Below, piece by piece: positions 1 to 8,464 of a stretch of 41,586 nucleotides of DNA; position 1 is the stretch's first letter; every line of letters begins with the position of its first letter. Below the pieces are notes generated by a model. The model was not told the DNA's origin. It made no database searches and saw only the letters and a list, made by a program, of their open reading frames with translations. Source of the stretch: Clostridiales bacterium (GTDB lineage Bacteria > Bacillota > Clostridia > Lachnospirales > WQUN01); assembly GCA_031269465.1 (NCBI GenBank), contig JAISZB010000096.1:1-41586 (forward strand), given 5' to 3'. Made by a program: the position numbers and the translations under genes.

Positions 1-132
1 GCGACGATGCAGCAGAATCCCGACAAGATGGGCTACCAGGGAATGCTTAGCGCCGCGAAGATACTTGCCGGAGAGTCCATCCCGGCCTCAGAGAAGGACG
101 TCGATACCGCAGTGTCGGTATTGACAAAGTAA
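1..132 (+). CDS. C-terminal end of a ribose/galactose-type sugar-binding protein (partial)
   Basis: The reading frame is open from base 1 to the TAA at 130-132 and gives the last 43 residues of a protein that begins outside the window. The tail contains QQNPDKMGYQGMLSAAKILAGE and ends VSVLTK. In the RbsB/Peripla_BP_4 family of extracytoplasmic sugar-binding proteins a QNPxxMGxxG stretch starts the last long helix and a short strand closes the protein, so this is the likely family. The sugar cannot be told from the tail. It matters for context because the pseudo-ATPase further downstream is also of the RbsA (ribose-type) family, so an RbsABC-like transporter may lie just upstream. Confidence 0.6.
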   Translation, partial: ATMQQNPDKMGYQGMLSAAKILAGESIPASEKDVDTAVSVLTK

Positions 133-148
133 CTCAAGAGTTTTCTTA

Positions 149-178
149 AGGACAAAGGTTTCAGAGAGTGAGTATAAT
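149..178 (+). promoter_or_regulatory. candidate promoter upstream of the SLH/GH2 gene
   Basis: A perfect TATAAT lies at 173-178, with AGGACA (four of six matches to the -35 consensus) at 149-154 and an 18-base spacer. Transcripts would start near 185 and carry a leader of about 450 bases containing the hairpin at 264-320. The weak -35 makes this tentative. Confidence 0.35.
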
Positions 179-263
179 TGATAAGTAAAAACGCTCTTTT
201 ATTATTTCTTGATAGTTTTGCCTGTCATATTTCTCTCGTCTTGAAGAAATGCACTTCAGAAGA

Positions 264-320
264 CCCTCCAATTGATTTTAAGCTGCGCATTATAAAGGCG
301 CATTGAAATCAATTGGAGGG
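264..320 (+). promoter_or_regulatory. long leader hairpin that pairs with a Shine-Dalgarno-like GGAGGG
   Basis: CCCTCCAATTGATTT (264-278) is the exact reverse complement of AAATCAATTGGAGGG (306-320). A second small stem, TGCGC (284-288) with GCGCA (298-302), sits inside the loop. The 3' arm contains GGAGGG, seven bases before an ATG at 328, so the folded form would hide a good ribosome binding site. There is no T-run after it, which argues against an intrinsic terminator for the upstream binding-protein gene. A mobile repeat is an alternative. Confidence 0.5.
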
Positions 321-327
321 AGAAGAA

Positions 328-522
328 ATGCTTGCGATCAAGAGCTTATCCTTAATAGTGAAAGACCTCTTCGGAGCGCTCGAGGTTTCAAAAAACTCTT
401 GCTTTCAGTCATTTGCCTTATCGCTAATAAGCTCTTTTAGCACGCAAAATCAAAAAGTTTTTTCTTTCTCGCACTTGTCTAGCTTTAGACATGCTGACGC
501 GCATCGGAAAGATCCGATTTAG
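328..522 (+). CDS. doubtful 64-residue ORF behind the leader hairpin
   Basis: The ATG at 328 has an excellent ribosome binding site (GGAGGGA, 7-base spacing), but the product is Ser/Phe-rich with no recognisable domain or signal peptide. Its last 12 codons run into a fragment resembling the intergenic repeat family (ACATGCTGACGCGCATCGG, 489-507). It may be a leader peptide ORF for the SLH/GH2 gene or may not be coding. I saw nothing else supportable between 133 and 634. Confidence 0.2.
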   Translation: MLAIKSLSLIVKDLFGALEVSKNSCFQSFALSLISSFSTQNQKVFSFSHLSSFRHADAHRKDPI

Positions 523-634
523 GAGTGTAGGATTATGAAGGAGTTTCAATGGTTAATCCTTTATCGGTTCATGGTCTCGCATCGGCATGGTTCCAAGCCT
601 AAAGCCAACAAAACTCTGAAAGAGGGTAATTTAT

Positions 635-3600
635 TTGCTGAAGAAACGCTTCTGGGCTCTCATTTTAGCCTTCATTCTGGCTTTCAGCTGCTTTTCCGCC
701 GTCGGCGCCGCGGAAAGCGGGTCGGACTATGCAGGCCACTGGGCCCAACAAAGCATTGATTACTGCATTGAGCGCGGATATATGGTAGGGTACGGCAACC
801 AAATATTCAAGCCTAACGCCGAGATCACAAGGGCGGAGTTTTCTCTGATGCTTTGGCGTTCTCTGGAATCTCCAAGGGCATCCAAGTCCTCCCCGTTCGT
901 TGATGTAAAATCTGACGCGTGGTACAAAGACGCAGTGGATTCGCTGTATGAATTGGGCATCACATACGGCTTGGATGAAACGCATTTCGGCCCTGATGTC
1001 GGCCTTACGCGCGAAATGGGAGTCGTAATGCTCGCAAGAGCCTACAAAGTCCCAGATGCGCTGGACAAAAACTCCTATTTGGAATTTGTTGATGGAGCGA
1101 GCATATCCGATTGGGCCAGAGCTTCCGTCGCGGCCTATTATGCAAAAGGATTCGCTTCAGGAAACGAAAAGAAGGAATTCTCTCCATCCAAGCGTTTGAC
1201 CAGGGCTGAAATGGCATCTCTGCTTTACCGCATAGTTGAAGCTGCGGAAAATGGAAACGCAGCTAGGCCCGCCACATGGAAAGAAGCGACGCCGACAGCG
1301 ACAGTTTCGGCGACGCCGACAATCGCAGTTTCGGTGACTCCGACGCCTACAGCATCCCCGAATTGGCCGACTCCAATTCCTCCAAGCTACAGCGGCGGCG
1401 GAACTTACATTCCACCGGCATCAACGCCTACGACTGCTCCATCCTCGCCAACAGGCACCCCCGCGGCAACGCCAACACGCACTCCAACGCCAACCGCGCC
1501 TGCCTCCCCTACTGAACCTGCGGAAGCGCCGTCGCCGTCGCCTTCACCTAATCCGTCGCCCTCGGCTACCCCGTCGCCCACAGAAGCTCCCGTAAATTTG
1601 GCTTTCAGACGCGCGGCATGGCATTCAAGCGCGCTCAACTATGAAAATACCGGACATTTAACCACAGATGGAATCATCGGCGAGCTTTCACCAAACCGCA
1701 TAGACTATACCTCGGAAGTATCCACCCCCAATATGTGGGGAGGAGTCGACATAACATACGGAACTGGCCAGTTTACGGATGAAACGCCCGTTTACAGCGA
1801 ATGGATAAGCAAAGGAAGCGGCGAGGAATGGGTCTATATCGATCTCGGAGCGCAAAGCGATATAGAAAGCGCAACCGTAAGCTGGGGCGCGGACTACGCC
1901 GAATCTTATGACATTCAAATTTCAAGCGACGCAAAGGCTTGGACCTCGATTGCGGCAGGCATCGAAGGGGCGCAGGACGAGGCGGTCGAAACCGCCCTTA
2001 GCGCAAGCGCCAGATACATACGCGTGCTTTGCTCGTCTTCATCGGGTTCAGGGTATTCGATCAAAGAAATAGAAGTGAAAGGGTACAACGATTTAGAGCC
2101 GTTCGCAGCTTCCCCTCTTCCCGAGCCTGAGGCGGATGGAACGCAGTATCTGAGAGGCGGCAACTGGAAGTTGCAGCGCGCTTCTGAAGTGGACGCGGAC
2201 GGCGCTGTTCTCTCCGGTCCAGACTATGACGATTCGCTTTGGCTTGCGGCTGAAGTTCCAGGCACTATTCTGACATCCTACCTCGAAGCGGGCGCAATAC
2301 CTGATCCTAACTACGACGACTGGCAGTTCCAGATTTCCGACACATTCTTCACTGCGGATTTCTGGTATCGCGACAACTTTGAAATCCCAGCTTCAAATGA
2401 CGGTAAAAGCATTTTCTTAAACTTTGACTCCATCAACTGGAAGGCTGATGTATACTTCAACGGACAGAGGCTTCCAAATTCGGATCCCCTAAAGGTAAAC
2501 TCCATTGAAGGCGCGTTCGTCAGAGGCAGATTTGACGTCACCGACTACGCGAAGCCTGGAGAAGTCAACTACCTGGCGGTAAAGATCTATAAAAACGAAA
2601 CTCCCGGACTGATCACGACGCAAGGTTTGGCCGAAGGGCCCCTGCCAAACGGAGGAAAGCTCGGAGCGGACAATCCTACGATGCACGCAGCTGTCGGCTG
2701 GGACTGGATGCCGACCATACGCGGACGCGACATAGGGATTTTCGAAGACGTATTCGTATCCTACAGCGGCGGACTTGAAATCATCGATCCGTGGATTGAG
2801 ACAGACCTCGACATCAGGCAGACATCCAGCTACGTAGAAGTTGAAAACCTGTCGTACAAGACGCTCATAACATCTCCTTCAGCCCTTGAGGCGGTCTCGA
2901 CCCCTTCAGCGCTTCAGCTTGAGCCGTACCAGGTGATAGTGGACGGAAACGACAATACGCAGTGGGTTTCAAGCGGCCTTGACAACGAGTCGTTTGTAAT
3001 AGCCTTCGATGAAATCACTACAGTCGGAGCCCTGGAAATCTTGTGGGGCGTGGAATCCGGATATGGCACAGCGGCGGAGTTTGATTCGCGCCATCCCGCG
3101 AGCTTTAGAGTAGAGTCGTCTCTTGACGGTGAAAACTGGGTGAATTTCGATGCATATCCCGGCGCGGAAATTCCAGGATGGTTCGGCGGCCCTCCGACAA
3201 TTGTCGGGCCGAATGACGGCACAGACTCCTTTGAAGGACGTTCAGGATCCAATATAGTAGAGGGGCCGCACACTACTTATGAGATGAACTTTTTTGGCTT
3301 TGTATTCCCGATGACAGATTACAGGTTCACGGGTATCAAATTTTTGAGGCTTACTCTCCTAAGCCAGAACTTCTACGGCGGAGGCGTCGGCAGAAGGCCG
3401 GCAATGATTAAAGAAATAAGAATTCATGCGGAAGACGCCCAGACTGTCGAGCTATCCAGAAGCAGAATCTATTCCCTTGACGACTCGCAGGCCAACCTGA
3501 CATTCAGGACTGAGATCGCAAACAGCTCAGCTTCAAGCAAGACCGCGACAGTAAGAGGGGAAATCACCCCTGGAAACGTAACCTTCAGCGGCACAGTTAC

Positions 3601-5455
3601 AGTTCCCGCAGGACAGACGGTTCCGATTGATATAAGTGGAATCCTTCTCTCGAATCCGCAGCTATGGTGGCCGAACACATACGGGGAGCAGCCGCTCTAT
3701 ACGGCTCGCATCGAGGTTTCCGACGCCAGCGGCGCAAGCGACACGCAGGAGTTTTCATTCGGCGTCCGCGAGTTCACCTATCCGATAGACGGCGGACTTC
3801 TTTCCATATACTGCAATGGAACGCGCATACTTGCCAAGGGTGGCAACTGGGGCATGGATGACGCCCTTAAGCGCGATACCGCCGAAGACTACGACAATAA
3901 AGTGCGGCTTCACGCGGAAGAGAACTACACAATGATCAGAAACTGGGTCGGAATGACCAACAACAAGGCCTTCTATGAAGCTTGCGACAAGTACGGAATA
4001 TTGATTTGGGACGATTTTTGGCTTGCAAACCCAGTCGACGGACCAGATCCAACTTATCCGGACATGTTCCTTGACAATGCTAAAGACAAGATCAAGCGCA
4101 ACCGCGCACACGCCGCTTTGACCCTGTACTGCGGACGAAATGAGTCTTCCCCTCCAGCCTACATTGACGCAGGCCTGGCTCTGCTGACCCAGGAATATGA
4201 CGGCACGCGCACCTACTTCCCGAATTCCGCGGGCGCTCCGGTAGGAAGCGGAGGAGGCTACTCCGTCGCGGCAATGCCGAACAACGGCGGAACCGGCATC
4301 AAGGAATACTTCAATGAAGTTCCCAACGTCACTCTCAGAAGCGAATGCGGCATTCCAAACGTACCTACCCTCGAAAGCTTGATGAAGTTCCTGCCTGAAG
4401 AAAAGTTATGGCCGATAAACGAGTCATGGGCTCTTCACGATTGGACCTATCACATGAACGGCCCCGCCAACAGCTATATGGACGCTTTGAAGCTCTATTC
4501 AGACAAGGGATTCATAACCCCGGTCGATACGGTGCAAGGCCAGAATCCGAGCGCGAGCGATCCGACCTTCATCCAGTATAAGAGCGACATACTGAATATG
4601 GTTGAGGAAGTAGGAAGGCTGTACACTTTTGAAGAGTTTATGAAAATAGCTGACATGATAAACTACGAGAATTTCAAAGGCGTATATGAGGGGATTACCG
4701 TAAAGAAGTCGAACGGCTTCCTGATGTGGATGAGCCAGTCGTCTTGGCCGTCATTCATGTGGCAGACATACGACTACTATCTTGACACAAACGCCGGCTA
4801 TTTCGGCGCGAAGGCAGCCAACCAGGCAACCCACGCCGTATGGGATCCGAGAGACGACACGGTAGTGCTCTCCAACATGACTCCGAAAACATATTCCGAT
4901 GTAGCGACTGAAATTAAGGTATACAACTTGAATGGCAACCTGGTCTACGGTCAGACCGTTCTAACCGAAACGTTGGGGCCGGATGCCTACGGGCTGGTTC
5001 TAAACGACTTGACTGACGTATTCGAGCTCTCCACTACGCCTTTGGTGTTCATAAAGCTCACTGTCAAAGACTCCTCAGGGGAAGTGCTTGGAGACAACCT
5101 GTACTGGCACAACTATGAGGACTACATGCGGTATGAGTCGCTCAGCAGCCTGCCTTATGTAGGCTTGAGGACATCGACTCCGGATCGCCAAACCGCTCCC
5201 AAGACCGGAAACGAGCTTTATTCCATCACCATTACAAACAGCTCTGCAACTCCGGCTTTGATGATCCGAGTCAAAACCACTAATGGCGATAACGGCGAGC
5301 AGATTCTTCCTGCGTTCTACAGCGACAACTACATTTCCTTGATGCCGGGCGAAAGCAAGACTATCACCATCGAATTCGATAAGAAGTACCTTGAAGGGGC
5401 GGATCCGAAGTTCTCGCTTGAGGGTTGGAACATTTCTCCCAAAAACCTGAACTGA
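635..5455 (+). CDS. secreted SLH-anchored glycoside hydrolase family 2 enzyme with discoidin domains
   Basis: A 1606-residue surface enzyme. A signal peptide (about 1-25) precedes three SLH domains (roughly 30-205) that should bind it to secondary cell-wall polymer. A Pro/Thr/Ser linker (about 215-325), an F5/8-type C (discoidin-like) carbohydrate-binding domain (about 325-480) and the GH2 sugar-binding domain (about 490-725) follow. A second discoidin-like domain (about 755-945) is inserted before the GH2 immunoglobulin-like domain. The catalytic barrel carries the probable acid/base Glu1170 in YCGRNES and nucleophile Glu1237 in RSECGIP. The 67-residue spacing and motifs resemble exo-beta-glucosaminidases and mannosylglycoprotein endo-beta-mannosidases more than beta-galactosidases. 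TTG start at 635 is chosen because AGAGGG lies 8 bases upstream and the signal peptide begins there. The exact substrate is unknown. Confidence 0.9.
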   Translation: MLKKRFWALILAFILAFSCFSAVGAAESGSDYAGHWAQQSIDYCIERGYMVGYGNQIFKPNAEITRAEFSLMLWRSLESPRASKSSPFVDVKSDAWYKDAVDSLYELGITYGLDETHFGPDVGLTREMGVVMLARAYKVPDALDKNSYLEFVDGASISDWARASVAAYYAKGFASGNEKKEFSPSKRLTRAEMASLLYRIVEAAENGNAARPATWKEATPTATVSATPTIAVSVTPTPTASPNWPTPIPPSYSGGGTYIPPASTPTTAPSSPTGTPAATPTRTPTPTAPASPTEPAEAPSPSPSPNPSPSATPSPTEAPVNLAFRRAAWHSSALNYENTGHLTTDGIIGELSPNRIDYTSEVSTPNMWGGVDITYGTGQFTDETPVYSEWISKGSGEEWVYIDLGAQSDIESATVSWGADYAESYDIQISSDAKAWTSIAAGIEGAQDEAVETALSASARYIRVLCSSSSGSGYSIKEIEVKGYNDLEPFAASPLPEPEADGTQYLRGGNWKLQRASEVDADGAVLSGPDYDDSLWLAAEVPGTILTSYLEAGAIPDPNYDDWQFQISDTFFTADFWYRDNFEIPASNDGKSIFLNFDSINWKADVYFNGQRLPNSDPLKVNSIEGAFVRGRFDVTDYAKPGEVNYLAVKIYKNETPGLITTQGLAEGPLPNGGKLGADNPTMHAAVGWDWMPTIRGRDIGIFEDVFVSYSGGLEIIDPWIETDLDIRQTSSYVEVENLSYKTLITSPSALEAVSTPSALQLEPYQVIVDGNDNTQWVSSGLDNESFVIAFDEITTVGALEILWGVESGYGTAAEFDSRHPASFRVESSLDGENWVNFDAYPGAEIPGWFGGPPTIVGPNDGTDSFEGRSGSNIVEGPHTTYEMNFFGFVFPMTDYRFTGIKFLRLTLLSQNFYGGGVGRRPAMIKEIRIHAEDAQTVELSRSRIYSLDDSQANLTFRTEIANSSASSKTATVRGEITPGNVTFSGTVTVPAGQTVPIDISGILLSNPQLWWPNTYGEQPLYTARIEVSDASGASDTQEFSFGVREFTYPIDGGLLSIYCNGTRILAKGGNWGMDDALKRDTAEDYDNKVRLHAEENYTMIRNWVGMTNNKAFYEACDKYGILIWDDFWLANPVDGPDPTYPDMFLDNAKDKIKRNRAHAALTLYCGRNESSPPAYIDAGLALLTQEYDGTRTYFPNSAGAPVGSGGGYSVAAMPNNGGTGIKEYFNEVPNVTLRSECGIPNVPTLESLMKFLPEEKLWPINESWALHDWTYHMNGPANSYMDALKLYSDKGFITPVDTVQGQNPSASDPTFIQYKSDILNMVEEVGRLYTFEEFMKIADMINYENFKGVYEGITVKKSNGFLMWMSQSSWPSFMWQTYDYYLDTNAGYFGAKAANQATHAVWDPRDDTVVLSNMTPKTYSDVATEIKVYNLNGNLVYGQTVLTETLGPDAYGLVLNDLTDVFELSTTPLVFIKLTVKDSSGEVLGDNLYWHNYEDYMRYESLSSLPYVGLRTSTPDRQTAPKTGNELYSITITNSSATPALMIRVKTTNGDNGEQILPAFYSDNYISLMPGESKTITIEFDKKYLEGADPKFSLEGWNISPKNLN

Positions 5456-5460
5456 AAAAC

Positions 5461-5516
5461 TCGCCGCACGCAAAAGAGGGGGGCTGCCTTGAGGCAGCCC
5501 CTCCTTTGCGCGGCGA
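5461..5516 (+). terminator. intrinsic-terminator-like hairpin after the SLH/GH2 gene
   Basis: Nested inverted repeats starting 5 bases after the stop codon: GGGGCTGCC/GGCAGCCCC around a TTGA loop, extended outward by AGG/CCT, by GCAAAAG paired roughly with CTTTGC, and by TCGCCGC (5461-5467) with GCGGCGA (5510-5516). No long T-run follows, so termination may be inefficient, but the position and stem strength fit an end-of-transcript structure. Confidence 0.7.
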
Positions 5517-5550
5517 ATCCGCCCGCAAAATCGGCTTTCGCGCCTTTCTA

Positions 5551-5579
5551 TTGACTTTACACTATATTTATATTACTAT
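5551..5579 (+). promoter_or_regulatory. candidate promoter of the two-component operon
   Basis: TTGACT (5551-5556), a 17-base spacer and TACTAT (5574-5579) lie in an AT-rich stretch between the terminator hairpin and the response regulator gene. It would give a leader of about 115 bases before the chosen start. Confidence 0.5.
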
Positions 5580-5698
5580 TGTTAATAATGATATGAATTT
5601 ATGCCTATATGCCCGCATTTATTCGCTTTTTTCCTTAAATTCATGAAAATATCGTGAGTAACAGTCGCACATCCTACAAAGATCTAGAGGTGATGAAC

Positions 5699-7321
5699 TT
5701 GCTGAAAGTCATTATTGCAGATGACGAAATAAGCGTTTGCAAGCTTATCCTAAACCTAATCGATTGGCCTTCCTTCGACATGGAAATTGTCTCTGTCGTC
5801 CACAACTCCATTGACGCTATTTCCTCCATAAAGGCCTATGATCCTGACCTTATAATTACAGACATACGCATGCCTGGCTGCGACGGGTTGGAGCTTATAG
5901 CGAAGGCTAAGGAAATGAGCTCTCATTTGGACTTCATCATCATCAGCGGATATCAGCATTTTGAATATGCCAAATGCGCAGTCAAGTATCAGGTTCAAGA
6001 TTATATTTTGAAGCCTGTGAAAAAGGAAGAGCTTTCAAGCGCGCTTCGCAAGATTCAAAGCTCGAGGAATGCTAAAAGTATAAAGGCCGCCCTTGAGGAA
6101 GAACTTGAGCTGCGCAGGAAAAGCGACGCTGATATGCTTCGCAGCCGGGCATTCAATGAATTTCTGGCTCTTAAGCTTCTTCCGGATGATACATCATTAG
6201 AGCAGCTCAACAAGGTCTATCATTTCAACTTCAAACCTGGAGCTTTTCAAATTTTCATCGCCAAGATAGACTGCCAGCCCATGGAGCAGTGCAATGCCGC
6301 CTCTGGAGTCTTTATGGACAAACTCATCCCGTGCCTGAGAAGGGAAATTGAAGGGGCGTGCTTCGACCTCCAGCTCTCTGTTGACGGAAACCGCATATAT
6401 GGACTCCTTAATTTGGATCTGTCTTTGCACCCTCAAATAAGGCGCCATTTCAAAGCGGCTCTGGATGATTTACTGTTGCAGTCCAATGTTTTTGGAGAGC
6501 TGTCGCTGTCTATCGGGCTTGGGAAGCCGGTGCCGCAGTTTTCTCAACTTAGCGCGTCTCTTAATTCCGCTGAAATGGCGGTGGCGCAGCGCCTAGTCAA
6601 AGGCGCGGGAGTATTAAGCGAGGAGTTTTCAACTGACCTTAGCGTTGAAAGCCACAAGGCAATTATACGCATGATGACATCCTTGAGAAAAAACATGTTC
6701 GCCGCCATTGAAAAGCACGATCAGGCAATGCTTGCAGCCTGCTTAGAAAACTTCAGGCAACGCCTCTTTGAAATTGAAGACATGACAGGATACTTTTTAT
6801 TTTCTATAGTTTGCAACATACACTCTACATTTTTGATGCTTTTGAATGAACGCTTCACGCAGCTCGACTATCTGAAAAACCAGCAGAATGTTTTCAGCCA
6901 GAAGGCTGATCTATGCGGAAGCGACAAATCACTGTGCGATTTTCTGATTTATGAAATATCAAAGACATTTTCAGACGCCATGCATGAGCTTAAGCAAGCT
7001 GAGACGAAACCTATGCGCCTGGCGAAGGAGTACATACAGAAGCATTACGCCTCACCTCTAACCTTAAAGACCATGGCTGAAGTGATAGGATTCAACCATA
7101 CATATTTCAGCACCCTTTTCAAGAAGGAGAGCGGAATAAGCTTCCTCGAGTACCTTTCCGAGGTTAGGGTGCTTAAGGCATGCGATCTTCTAAAGGAGAC
7201 AAACAAGACGATAGCGTCAATCTGCGAGGAAGTCGGCTACAGCGACCTGAAGCATTTTACCAAGGTATTCAAAAAGCATACGGAACTCAACCCCAACGAA
7301 TATCGGAGGCTGTTTTCATGA
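5699..7321 (+). CDS. YesN-type response regulator (receiver plus AraC DNA-binding domain)
   Basis: A cytoplasmic transcription factor of about 540 residues. The N-terminal receiver domain (1-120) shows the acidic pair Asp8-Asp9 (IIADDE), the phospho-acceptor Asp55 (IITDIRMPG) and Lys105 (YILKPVK). A long middle region is followed by a C-terminal AraC helix-turn-helix pair (about 440-540, with FNHTYFSTLFKKESGISFLE and GYSDLKHFTKVFKKH). Start: the frame is open from a GTG at 5654, and an ATG at 5693 overlaps the ribosome binding site, whereas TTG 5699 is 8 bases from GAGG in AGAGGTGAT, so TTG is preferred. It overlaps the kinase gene by 4 bases (ATGA). Such pairs typically control sugar transporters or glycosidases; the SLH/GH2 gene next door is an obvious candidate target. 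Confidence 0.93.
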   Translation: MLKVIIADDEISVCKLILNLIDWPSFDMEIVSVVHNSIDAISSIKAYDPDLIITDIRMPGCDGLELIAKAKEMSSHLDFIIISGYQHFEYAKCAVKYQVQDYILKPVKKEELSSALRKIQSSRNAKSIKAALEEELELRRKSDADMLRSRAFNEFLALKLLPDDTSLEQLNKVYHFNFKPGAFQIFIAKIDCQPMEQCNAASGVFMDKLIPCLRREIEGACFDLQLSVDGNRIYGLLNLDLSLHPQIRRHFKAALDDLLLQSNVFGELSLSIGLGKPVPQFSQLSASLNSAEMAVAQRLVKGAGVLSEEFSTDLSVESHKAIIRMMTSLRKNMFAAIEKHDQAMLAACLENFRQRLFEIEDMTGYFLFSIVCNIHSTFLMLLNERFTQLDYLKNQQNVFSQKADLCGSDKSLCDFLIYEISKTFSDAMHELKQAETKPMRLAKEYIQKHYASPLTLKTMAEVIGFNHTYFSTLFKKESGISFLEYLSEVRVLKACDLLKETNKTIASICEEVGYSDLKHFTKVFKKHTELNPNEYRRLFS

Positions 7322-8409
7322 CAGTCAGAACGAACGCTTCCGGACAATCAAATGAACTGGGAAAGCCGTTTGCAAAGAGCGCCCGCAAACGTCATCTGCG
7401 CGATCGCGTCTTGTGGTTTGTCTCTTTTTTGACTCTAATCATAGTCTTATTGAACATTCAGGTCATGTTCGGATCTTTGCAGGAAAGCTCCTTGAAACCC
7501 GCCGTTGTAGCCGTAAACTTGCTTTTGGCCCTTTTAGCTTCGTATATTTTCTATCAAGCCATATACAAGCCGTACAGGGAGACCGAGCGAATGCTTTCGC
7601 TTGTGATCGACGGCTACACGCTTGCAAACATTGACACGCTCCGCTATCCATACACCCTTGGCATGGATGGCGCGCTAAAAACCCTCAAGGCGATGCTTGA
7701 CTCCAAGGAGCTTATAGCCTCCAGCCAGAATCTTGCGCAATACCTTGCGCTTCAAAACCAGATCAACCCCCACTTCCTTTATAATACATTGGAGGGAATA
7801 CGCGGGGAGGCCATTGAAGGAGGCTTGGACAATGTAGCTACGATGGTTGAAACGCTCGCCCTTTATTTCAGGTACGCGACCACAAATACAGAGCAGCTTG
7901 TGACGCTTGAAGACGAACTTGAGAATATAAACAATTACTACAGGATCCAGCAGTTCAGGTTCGGCCCGAAAATCCAGCTTGAGGTAAAGTATGATGAAGG
8001 CGATAGAGACCTTCTCTATAAGTGCAGGCTTCCGAAAATCACTTTGCAGCCCATTGTGGAAAACGCGATTATTCATGGCATAGAACGCAAGATTGAACCT
8101 GGTTGCATCATAATTAAAATTGTATCTACAGAAAAGCTTTTGAGAATCACCATTTCAGACGACGGAGTAGGGATGGATGAGGCAAGCCTCTCAAGCATTA
8201 CGCAAATGCTTAGCAAAGCCACTTACCAGAGCGCCTCAAGAAGCGAAGGCAATGGACGAGGCATCGCCATAGTAAACGTGAACAACCGCATCCGCCTATT
8301 GTTTGGGGAAGAGTACGGACTTACCGTATACAGCGTTTTGAACATGGGTACCGATGTGGAGATAACTTTGCCGCTTAAAACCGGGAGAGTCGGAGATCCG
8401 CTTTTCTAG
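7318..8409 (+). CDS. LytS/YesM-type sensor histidine kinase lacking an extracytoplasmic domain
   Basis: A 363-residue membrane kinase, start ATG 7318 in an ATGA overlap with the regulator stop and with CGGAGG upstream. Two membrane helices (about 31-50 and 61-80) are separated by only about ten residues. The His-kinase domain begins LQNQINPHFLYNTLE with the phospho-acceptor His152. The ATPase part shows the N box PIVENAIIHG, the G1 box ISDDGVGMD and a later NGRGIAIVNVNNRIR. The family normally carries a large dCache-like sensor between the helices; here it is missing, so the signal must come from the membrane, the cytoplasm or a partner protein. The partner could be the RbsA-like protein encoded next. 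Autophosphorylation machinery looks intact. Confidence 0.92.
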   Translation: MTVRTNASGQSNELGKPFAKSARKRHLRDRVLWFVSFLTLIIVLLNIQVMFGSLQESSLKPAVVAVNLLLALLASYIFYQAIYKPYRETERMLSLVIDGYTLANIDTLRYPYTLGMDGALKTLKAMLDSKELIASSQNLAQYLALQNQINPHFLYNTLEGIRGEAIEGGLDNVATMVETLALYFRYATTNTEQLVTLEDELENINNYYRIQQFRFGPKIQLEVKYDEGDRDLLYKCRLPKITLQPIVENAIIHGIERKIEPGCIIIKIVSTEKLLRITISDDGVGMDEASLSSITQMLSKATYQSASRSEGNGRGIAIVNVNNRIRLLFGEEYGLTVYSVLNMGTDVEITLPLKTGRVGDPLF

Positions 8410-8410
8410 C

Positions 8411-8442
8411 GCCGACGCTGATACGAGAGTATCAGCGTCGGC
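8411..8442 (+). promoter_or_regulatory. perfect intercistronic hairpin between kinase and pseudo-ATPase genes
   Basis: GCCGACGCTGATAC (8411-8424) and GTATCAGCGTCGGC (8429-8442) pair perfectly over 14 bases around a GAGA tetraloop of the GNRA class. It begins 1 base after the kinase stop and ends 22 bases before the next ATG. There is no T-run, so it looks like an mRNA processing, stability or partial-attenuation element that would set the kinase-to-ABC protein ratio. Confidence 0.6.
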
Positions 8443-8464
8443 ATGCGCTTGAGAGGAGACGCTT

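Noticed and set aside
5461-5646. Short ORF over the terminator hairpin
   Set aside because: Its sequence is explained by the hairpin and promoter region.
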